From Actinomycetes bacterium (GTDB taxonomy: Bacteria; Actinomycetota; Acidimicrobiia; Acidimicrobiales; Acidimicrobiaceae), in NCBI GenBank assembly GCA_021790495.1, contig JAJYGZ010000012.1, forward strand, positions 1-10,857: a DNA stretch of 10,857 nucleotides. The letters are read 5' to 3'. Under the pieces are notes generated by a model. That model was not told the origin of the DNA. It saw nothing but the letters and a program-made list of their open reading frames with translations, and did not search any database. Below are positions 5,876-10,857 of the stretch, piece by piece. Position 1 is the first letter of the stretch. Each line of letters starts with the position of its first letter. Position numbers and translations under genes: made by a program.

Positions 5876-7483
5876 ATGACCGCAGTCGATCTGCATGTGA
5901 GTCCCCTCGGCAGGGTGGAAGGCGATCTGGATGTCCGGGTGACGATTCAAGATGGCGTCGTGACATCGGCTTGGACTGAAGCTTCGATGTTCAGAGGTTT
6001 CGAAATCATCCTGCGGGGAAAAGACCCCCAGGCTGGACTGATCGTAACCCCGAGAATCTGTGGCATCTGCGGTGGAAGTCACCTCTACAAGTCCGCTTAT
6101 GCGCTTGATGTAGCTTGGAAGACCAAGATGCCTTCCAATGCGACCCTGATCCGAAATATCGCCCAAGCGGTCGAGACGCTGCAGAGCATTCCGAAGTATT
6201 TCTATGCGCTCTTCGCGATCGATTTAGTCAACAAGAATTACGCTAAATCGCCCCTCTACGAGGAGGCGGTGCGGAGATTCGCGCCTTACGTCGGTGCGCA
6301 CTACCAAAAGGGTGTGATTCTTTCCAATAAGCCGGTGGAGATCTACGCGATATTCGGCGGCCAGTGGCCGCACTCCAGCTTCATGGTTCCCGGCGGGGTT
6401 ATGTGCGCCCCCACCCTTGCTGACGTGACTCGATCGCTTTCGATCCTTGAATTCTGGAAGAACGAATGGCTGGAGAAGATCTGGCTCGGCGGGTCGGTCG
6501 ACCGATGGCTTGAAAATCGTACTTGGGAAGATGTAATGGCCTGGGTGAACGAGAACGAGTCGCAATACAACTCCGATTGCGGCTTCTTTATCCGCTACTG
6601 CCAGGATGTCGGGCTCGACCTCTATGGCAAGGGCGTCAATAACTACTTGGCCACCGGGACTTACTTCGACCCCGGGCTCTATGCGAACCCTACGATAGAT
6701 GCGAGGAATGCTGCGCTGATCAATCGCTCGGGGATATACGCCGGAGGAGACTTCTTCGAATTCGACCAGGCACGAGTCCGCGAGGATGTCGCGCACTCCT
6801 TCTATGAAGGATCGACGCCGCGGCATCCATTCGAAGGCGAGACCAAGCCAATCGATCCGGCCATCGGCAAGAAGCAAGACAAGTACTCGTGGGCCAAGTC
6901 TCCTCGGTACGATGTACCAGGCAAGGGCTATATTCCCCTCGAAGTCGGTCCCCTTGCTCGGCGCGTTGTCGCCGGAGGGCCAGGGGCTGGATCGCATCAG
7001 GACTACGATCCCCTATTCGTCAATGTGATCGGATCGATCGGCCCCTCCATCATGGTGCGCCAACTCGCCCGGATGCATGAAGCTCCGAAATACTACAAGT
7101 GGGTCAAGGAGTGGCTCGGCCAGATCGACCTACAGGAGAGCTTTTATACCAAGCCGGTTGAGCTGGCCGATGGAAAAGGCTTCGGAGGTACCGAAGCGGC
7201 GCGCGGCGCGCTGTGCGACTGGATCGTGCTCGAGGACGGAAAGATCGCCAATTACCAGGTGGTTACGCCTACTGCGTGGAATATTGGACCTCGTGACGGT
7301 GCCGGCGTGCTTGGACCGATGGAAAAGGCTATGGTAGGAAGCCCCATTGTCGATCCCACCGACCCGGTCGAACTCGGCCATGTTGCCCGTAGCTTCGATT
7401 CTTGTTTGGTGTGTACCGTGCATGCCTATGACGGAAAGAACGGAAAGGAACTGTCCCGCTTCGTCGTCAATGGCATGGTGTAA
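5876..7483 (+). CDS. hhyL: Group 1h [NiFe]-hydrogenase large subunit (precursor)
   Basis: This is the catalytic subunit, 535 residues; it splits H2 at a NiFe(CN)2CO centre. The four metal-binding cysteines are C62 and C65 in RICGICGGSH (60-69, L1) and C510 and C513 in FDSCLVCTVH (507-516, L2). Both L1 and L2 fit the group 1h pattern; DS replaces the DP found in most groups. The early GRVEGD (12-17) and PTAWNIGPRD (465-474, with the active-site arginine 473) are further conserved elements. Residues 517-535 form a C-terminal extension that must be cut off after His516 by the endopeptidase encoded next. There is no signal peptide. It starts with ATG and a strong Shine-Dalgarno. The enzyme class is known for oxidising atmospheric H2 at low concentration in air, used in starvation survival. 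Confidence 0.97.
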   Translation: MTAVDLHVSPLGRVEGDLDVRVTIQDGVVTSAWTEASMFRGFEIILRGKDPQAGLIVTPRICGICGGSHLYKSAYALDVAWKTKMPSNATLIRNIAQAVETLQSIPKYFYALFAIDLVNKNYAKSPLYEEAVRRFAPYVGAHYQKGVILSNKPVEIYAIFGGQWPHSSFMVPGGVMCAPTLADVTRSLSILEFWKNEWLEKIWLGGSVDRWLENRTWEDVMAWVNENESQYNSDCGFFIRYCQDVGLDLYGKGVNNYLATGTYFDPGLYANPTIDARNAALINRSGIYAGGDFFEFDQARVREDVAHSFYEGSTPRHPFEGETKPIDPAIGKKQDKYSWAKSPRYDVPGKGYIPLEVGPLARRVVAGGPGAGSHQDYDPLFVNVIGSIGPSIMVRQLARMHEAPKYYKWVKEWLGQIDLQESFYTKPVELADGKGFGGTEAARGALCDWIVLEDGKIANYQVVTPTAWNIGPRDGAGVLGPMEKAMVGSPIVDPTDPVELGHVARSFDSCLVCTVHAYDGKNGKELSRFVVNGMV

Positions 7484-7486
7484 CGA

Positions 7487-8059
7487 GTGGAAGCTGCGAT
7501 GCAACAAAGTCAAGTTGGAACCTCGGCGATTGACGCGGTGGGCTATGGCCCGAGCGCGAGTCCCGCTTCGCGCGTAGTGATAGTGGGATGCGGTAACTTG
7601 TTGCGTGGCGATGATGGAGTCGGGCCAGTCTTGATTCGCGAGCTCTTCGAACACGACTTGGGTTTTGATGTGACTCTGGTTGATGGCGGGACAGCGGGAA
7701 TGGACGTGGCGTTCAAGATGAGGGGAGCGCAAGAGGCGATTCTCATCGACGCCTCGTCGACGGGGTCGGTTCCGGGAACGCTATTTAGAATTCCTGGCGA
7801 GGAGGTCGAGAACCTTCCCCCGCTGAGCGGAATACACAGCCACGCGTTTCGATGGGACCACTCGCTAGCCCTGGCACACTGGCTTTTAGGCAGCGAGTTT
7901 CCCAAGAAAGTGACCGTGTTTCTCATCGAGGCCGAGAACCTCGAAGTCGGAGAGCCCTTGTCAAAAGCCGTTGTCGAGGCCAAGGATCGCCTGCGGGAAC
8001 TGATCGTCAGCGAAGTGGGTGTACGTGACCGCAAGTCAAATGGCGACCTTGGCGCTTGA
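7487..8059 (+). CDS. hyaD: [NiFe]-hydrogenase maturation endopeptidase (HyaD/HupD/HybD family)
   Basis: This protease removes the C-terminal tail of the nickel-loaded large subunit, locking the active site. The family signature is VVIVGCGNLLRGDDGVG at 30-46; D43 takes the place of the nickel-sensing acidic residue (Glu16 in E. coli HybD). VDGGTAG (65-71) is the second motif, D88 (ILIDA) and H117/H119 are the likely counterparts of the other nickel ligands. The protein is 190 residues, longer than the usual 150-165, because about 28 residues precede the first strand. The GTG at 7487 follows hhyL by three bases. The ATG at 7499, five bases after GGAAG, is an alternative start that shortens it by four residues. 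Its natural substrate is surely HhyL, given the adjacent gene and the cleavable tail. Confidence 0.92.
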   Translation: MEAAMQQSQVGTSAIDAVGYGPSASPASRVVIVGCGNLLRGDDGVGPVLIRELFEHDLGFDVTLVDGGTAGMDVAFKMRGAQEAILIDASSTGSVPGTLFRIPGEEVENLPPLSGIHSHAFRWDHSLALAHWLLGSEFPKKVTVFLIEAENLEVGEPLSKAVVEAKDRLRELIVSEVGVRDRKSNGDLGA

Positions 8060-8372
8060 TTCCGTTCCCATGCAGATTCGCGCAGGGTATCTGCACCTTA
8101 GCGCGGAGGTGGCCGAGGCGAACTTTGCCTCAGGGGTACTGATTGTTCAGGCCAACAACGGGCGTCTCGAGGTATTCCCGGTGGCGTCGGCCGCAAACGG
8201 CGGCTTGATTGTCAAGGTTCGGGACGCGCGCCAGAACAGGTCGGTGCTTATTGACGAGGTGATCCGCGACTACGGCACGGCTCTTGACGGAGATTATCTC
8301 TTTGAATGGTCGGGCGACCGAGGATGCTTTTGGATCGACCTCAATGGGGGTCTTTACGACATCGAGGTCTAG
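8040..8372 (+). CDS. Conserved-context hypothetical protein, 110 aa
   Basis: I do not recognise a domain. It is a soluble, beta-rich-looking protein of 110 residues, with strands such as GVLIVQANNGRLEVFPV and GGLIVKVRD, ending with YLFEWSGDRGCFWIDLNGG. One cysteine only; no membrane segment. The start is uncertain: ATG at 8040 (chosen), GTG at 8019 or ATG at 8070 share the frame, and the first two overlap the protease gene's end. The gene lies between the protease and a small second unknown, all codirectional and closely packed, so a role in hydrogenase assembly or electron coupling is likely from context only. It is probably a group 1h cluster-specific protein. Confidence 0.72.
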   Translation: MATLALDSVPMQIRAGYLHLSAEVAEANFASGVLIVQANNGRLEVFPVASAANGGLIVKVRDARQNRSVLIDEVIRDYGTALDGDYLFEWSGDRGCFWIDLNGGLYDIEV

Positions 8373-8412
8373 ATCATTCGCAGTCCTGCTTTGAACACGG
8401 AAGGAAGCGGCA

Positions 8413-8601
8413 ATGGACGGGGCGCTTTGGGCGACAACTTCGGTCGAGCCCGAGGCCGGGCAATTCACGGTGTGGATCGAAGTGGTATTTCCCGATGGCG
8501 TGGTCCGCAAACGGATATCGACTTATCGCACCGAGTCCCTGGCAGAGATTGCAGCTTCGCTAATTTCGAGATGTGCCAACGTTGATACCTATGGGGGATG
8601 A
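8413..8601 (+). CDS. Small operon protein, 62 aa
   Basis: This short protein has a consistent alpha/beta look: QFTVWIEVVFPDG (17-29) and VVRKRIST (30-37) form a beta hairpin, then SLAEIAASLISRCA (42-55) a helix. The ATG at 8413 follows a good AAGGAAG (8401-8407), and the stop TGA (8599-8601) lies two bases before the ATG of the TPR gene, inside that gene's ribosome binding region, so the two are probably coupled in translation. It is not recognised. Position in the hydrogenase operon is the only hint; a small subunit-like or adaptor protein is possible. Such a short gene is easily missed by annotation. Confidence 0.65.
   Translation: MDGALWATTSVEPEAGQFTVWIEVVFPDGVVRKRISTYRTESLAEIAASLISRCANVDTYGG
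8593..8598 (+). promoter_or_regulatory. Ribosome binding site that fixes the TPR gene start
   Basis: GGGGGA ends 4 bases before ATG 8603. In-frame ATG 8591 and the upstream frame from 8573 have no Shine-Dalgarno sequence. The same GGGGGA element (10277-10282) precedes the NifU-like gene. Confidence 0.5.
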
Positions 8602-8602
8602 A

Positions 8603-9859
8603 ATGATTGAGAGCGTGAAAGATGAATCGATCCTCGAACCTCTGGGTCTCGATCGCCAGCCCCTTGGCATCTTCGGGCTCCCCGCGGGGATGCTCTTGTT
8701 GCCCGATACTTCCGAATGCGCCCAAATTGCCAGCGGGTGCCGGGCCGGAAAGCGTCCTTCGGAATTTCCCCCGGAAGCGCGCTACTACCAACTTGCTTTG
8801 TCGGGAGCCGACCCCGTCGAGATTGCCAACGCACTTCCGGCAAGTGGCGCCGTGCGTGAATTCAACCAGCTGGTACTTGCGCCGACGCGCGAGCGGTTTG
8901 AGGCACTCCTGGGGCGCTCTAGCGGCGACATGGAGCTTTTGGTGAGGTGGCAAGGGTATTTGAACGGGTATTGCCAACTCCCCGACTACAAGAGTGCAAC
9001 TGGGGCGCCGATCGCGGCAATTCTCTGTTCGTCCAAGGCGTCTTATCTGCTGGAGCTGTCCGATTCACGTGGCGCAGTGGAACTATTGAGAGAGGCCATC
9101 ACGCTGGTCGGCGAGACCTCGCCAGTATTTGCCGCCGGACTTCGGGCGGATTTGGCCCAGATCCTGCTGGGCGAGCCAAGCACATGTGGCGAAGCGATAA
9201 AGATCCTGAGCGAGGCGCTCGAAGCGCTCGGCAATACCGACCTCAACGACCTTGCCGCCGAGGTGCACCTGAGCTTGGCTATCGCGCTCCATGAGCAAAT
9301 GGCGGGTGATCCCGCGGCTCTTAGAGAGGCGGTAAAGCACTATATGGATGCCACCAGGTTGGTTTCGGCACAGTCTTCGCCCTTCGTTTTTGGTACCGCG
9401 CACATGAACTTGGCGCTGGCATATTTGGCAATGCCGATGGCCGAGGCCTCCGATCAGCTTCGCTACGGGGTGGCGATAGCTTCATTGCGCCACGCCGTTG
9501 CCGCCTTCGACCCCGCGATGTTTCCCCAAGCTTGGGCTAGCGCCAGACTGAACCTCGCCAACGCGTTGGTCTATGCGCCCTCGGCTCGCCAAGGCGACAA
9601 CCTGGTCGAAGCGGTGGAAATATACGAAGAGATTCTTCAACTGAGGGATCGCAATGAGGATCCGATGGGGTACGCTCGCGTTAGCGCCAACCAAGGCAAT
9701 GCACTCGCTCATCTGGGGATGTTTGACCACGCCAAGGCGAAGCTGCACGATGCCCGGGTACTTTTCGAAGAGTTCGGGATGTATCCAGAGATCGCCACCA
9801 TTCGGGAGGTTCTCGATCATATCGAACGGGAACGCGTCGGGAGAGGGAGTTCGAGCTGA
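8603..9859 (+). CDS. TPR-repeat protein of the hydrogenase operon
   Basis: This is a 418-residue, soluble protein. From about residue 140 to 410 it is built of helical hairpins with TPR-like spacing, for example GAVELLREAITLVG (157-170), EAIKILSEALEALG (197-210), ALREAVKHYMDATRLV (239-254), ASARLNLANALVY (312-324) and SANQGNALAHLGMFDHA (361-377). Residues 1-130 have no recognised repeat and begin with a short region ending in LGIFGLPAGMLLLPD (21-35), perhaps a binding module. There is no signal peptide. TPR arrays bind other proteins; given the place between small unknown genes and a NifU-like gene, it may act as an assembly scaffold for HhySL or its redox partner. That is inference. The end overlaps the next gene by one base (TGATG). 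Confidence 0.85.
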   Translation: MIESVKDESILEPLGLDRQPLGIFGLPAGMLLLPDTSECAQIASGCRAGKRPSEFPPEARYYQLALSGADPVEIANALPASGAVREFNQLVLAPTRERFEALLGRSSGDMELLVRWQGYLNGYCQLPDYKSATGAPIAAILCSSKASYLLELSDSRGAVELLREAITLVGETSPVFAAGLRADLAQILLGEPSTCGEAIKILSEALEALGNTDLNDLAAEVHLSLAIALHEQMAGDPAALREAVKHYMDATRLVSAQSSPFVFGTAHMNLALAYLAMPMAEASDQLRYGVAIASLRHAVAAFDPAMFPQAWASARLNLANALVYAPSARQGDNLVEAVEIYEEILQLRDRNEDPMGYARVSANQGNALAHLGMFDHAKAKLHDARVLFEEFGMYPEIATIREVLDHIERERVGRGSSS

Positions 9860-10239
9860 TGGAGACCTGGAGCCGGTCGCTCTTCGATCTGGTGCTGATG
9901 AGTTCTCAAGATCGCCTCTTCGAACGCGCCGTGGCGCGCTTTGAAGGCGAAGACGCCGCCTTGGCGCGACTGAAGTCTCCCGATGAGAGTGTTGCACAGC
10001 TGGTATCGGACTTTGTCGACGCCCTATTCAACGACTTTGGCATTGTCGATTCCGCCGGGGCTTGTTTTGTGCTTCAGGGACTCCAACGCCAGCGTGTAAC
10101 CATTGCGAACTACGACGGATCGATCGAAGGCTTGCTTGTCAAGGTGGCAAAAGATGCCTTTTCGGCACTGCTGGTGAGAAAGACCGTGGAAACGGCGGAG
10201 TTGTCGATGAGTTACGACTTTCGGGCACCGCAGTTTTGA
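9859..10239 (+). CDS. Hypothetical protein, 126 aa, in hydrogenase operon
   Basis: No domain is recognised. The N-terminal half looks helical (LFDLVLMSSQDRLFERAVARF at 8-28; ESVAQLVSDFVDALFNDFG at 43-61); the second half is beta-like (RVTIANYDGSIEGLLVKV, 78-95) and ends in SYDFRAPQF. It has one cysteine and no membrane segment. ATG at 9859 shares a base with the TPR stop, so translation is coupled. The strict packing with the TPR gene suggests that the two products act together. Function is unknown. Confidence 0.78.
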   Translation: METWSRSLFDLVLMSSQDRLFERAVARFEGEDAALARLKSPDESVAQLVSDFVDALFNDFGIVDSAGACFVLQGLQRQRVTIANYDGSIEGLLVKVAKDAFSALLVRKTVETAELSMSYDFRAPQF

Positions 10240-10291
10240 CCTGGTATCTAGAAATTATCGGCTACTTTAGCTGTGCGGGGGATTGACGCAA

Positions 10292-10857
10292 ATGGATTCT
10301 GCGACCATGGAAGGTCTTGAAGCTCTAGCCTCGGCGCTCGACGAGGCGCTCAGTCGGCTCGGGGATATCGACACCGAGGACAAGCGCGCGGCGTTCGCGG
10401 TCAAAGAAGCCGTCGAGGAGTTCTATCGTGCCGGTCTAAAGCAGATCGTAAAGGTGCTCCGCGATGAAGTGCCTGGCGGGGGCGAAGTATTGGGCCACCT
10501 CGCCGCCGACCCGGTGGTGCGCGCTCTGCTCTTGAGCGCGGGTATCTTGCGCACTGGGCCGACCGAACGAGCGCATCGGGCTCTTGAATCGATACGGCCG
10601 TATCTCAATTCGCATGGCGGCGATGTGGAACTCGTCAAAGTGGATCCCCCGGTAGCTTATGTGCGCCTCCTTGGCGCCTGCACGGGTTGCTCGATGTCCG
10701 CCTTGACGCTTTCCGAAGGGGTCCGCAGCGCCCTCATCGAGGCGGTCGAAGAAATCACCGAAATCGAAGTGGTAAAAGACGAGCCTGCTCCCGCGCTCAT
10801 TCAGATGGGGGCTACTCGCCATCTCGGCTATGGATGGCACCAGGGCCCGAGAGTCGA
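10292..10857 (+). CDS. NifU C-terminal-domain protein (cut by right edge)
   Basis: The frame is open from ATG 10292 (GGGGGA nine bases upstream) through the window's end, with 188 codons visible. Residues about 97-161 form the NifU/NfuA C-terminal domain: LESIRPYLNSHGGDVELV (98-115), then C130 and C133 in GACTGCSMSALTLSEGV (128-144), the CxxC that holds a transient FeS cluster at a dimer interface. This domain delivers FeS clusters. About 95 residues before it are helical and unlike NifU's IscU-type domain. After residue 161 the chain continues beyond the domain (PAPALIQMGATRHLGYGWH), so an extra C-terminal part follows. In a hydrogenase operon the best guess is FeS delivery to HhyS, or a redox partner. 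That role is inference; the domain is clear. Confidence 0.9.
   Translation, partial: MDSATMEGLEALASALDEALSRLGDIDTEDKRAAFAVKEAVEEFYRAGLKQIVKVLRDEVPGGGEVLGHLAADPVVRALLLSAGILRTGPTERAHRALESIRPYLNSHGGDVELVKVDPPVAYVRLLGACTGCSMSALTLSEGVRSALIEAVEEITEIEVVKDEPAPALIQMGATRHLGYGWHQGPRV

Noticed and set aside
6224..6997. Minus-strand open frame of 257 codons opposite hhyL
   Set aside because: The plus strand encodes unmistakable hydrogenase large subunit; the minus frame is a codon-bias shadow.
7130..7732. Minus-strand open frame of 200 codons across the hhyL/protease joint
   Set aside because: It spans two real genes with family motifs and has no domain of its own.
10436..10840. Minus-strand open frame of 134 codons at the right edge
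   Set aside because: It is antisense to the NifU-domain gene, whose CxxC motif is clear in the plus frame.
1..10857. CRISPR arrays, tRNA or rRNA genes, insertion sequences
   Set aside because: No regularly spaced repeats, no cloverleaf-like sequence, and no transposase motifs or terminal inverted repeats were seen on either strand.

Overview
The window carries the first part of an operon for a group 1h [NiFe] hydrogenase (the 'actinobacterial-type', high-affinity, O2-tolerant uptake enzyme). To its left is an unrelated housekeeping and regulatory stretch. The hydrogenase subunits resemble, from memory of the family, those of Mycobacterium, Streptomyces and the soluble Ralstonia eutropha actinobacterial hydrogenase. 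Together with frequent GTG/TTG starts and a moderately high GC content (judged by eye, upper fifties percent), this suggests an actinobacterium or a bacterium that acquired the actinobacterial type. The GC looks too low for Streptomyces or Mycobacterium, so an acidimicrobium-like lineage is possible. This is inference, and other phyla (Acidobacteriota, Verrucomicrobiota, Chloroflexota) also carry group 1h enzymes.

Left part (1-1941). The 5' end of a 6-phosphogluconate dehydrogenase gene lies on the minus strand (1-233). A GNAT acetyltransferase (478-993, minus) follows. A 92-residue orphan protein (1192-1470, plus) has a very strong ribosome binding site and overlapping palindromes just upstream. 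About 470 bases without a convincing gene (1471-1941) contain an 8+8 base inverted repeat.

Middle (1942-3178). An AraC/XylS-family regulator runs leftwards (1942-3012). A 166-base divergent intergenic region separates it from the hydrogenase operon and contains candidate promoters facing both ways.

Right part (3179-10857, all plus strand, tightly packed). The order is DUF1641-type protein, hypA, hypB (nickel insertion), hhyS (small subunit, three FeS clusters, no Tat signal), hhyL (large subunit with the NiFe site and a C-terminal extension to be cleaved), a HyaD/HupD-type maturation endopeptidase, a 110-aa protein of unknown function, a 62-aa protein of unknown function, a 418-aa TPR protein, a 126-aa protein of unknown function, and a NifU-C-domain protein cut off by the right window edge.

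How they work together (inference from family knowledge). HypA and HypB load nickel into pre-HhyL. The endopeptidase then trims the HhyL tail after the CxxCxxH motif, so that HhyL can pair with FeS-loaded HhyS. The NifU-like and TPR proteins and the small unknown proteins are candidates for FeS-cluster delivery, assembly, or coupling of HhyS to its unknown electron acceptor. No membrane anchor, cytochrome b, or hypC/D/E/F gene is visible here; the remaining hyp genes probably lie to the right or elsewhere. The least understood part is the five-gene accessory cassette at 8040-10857.
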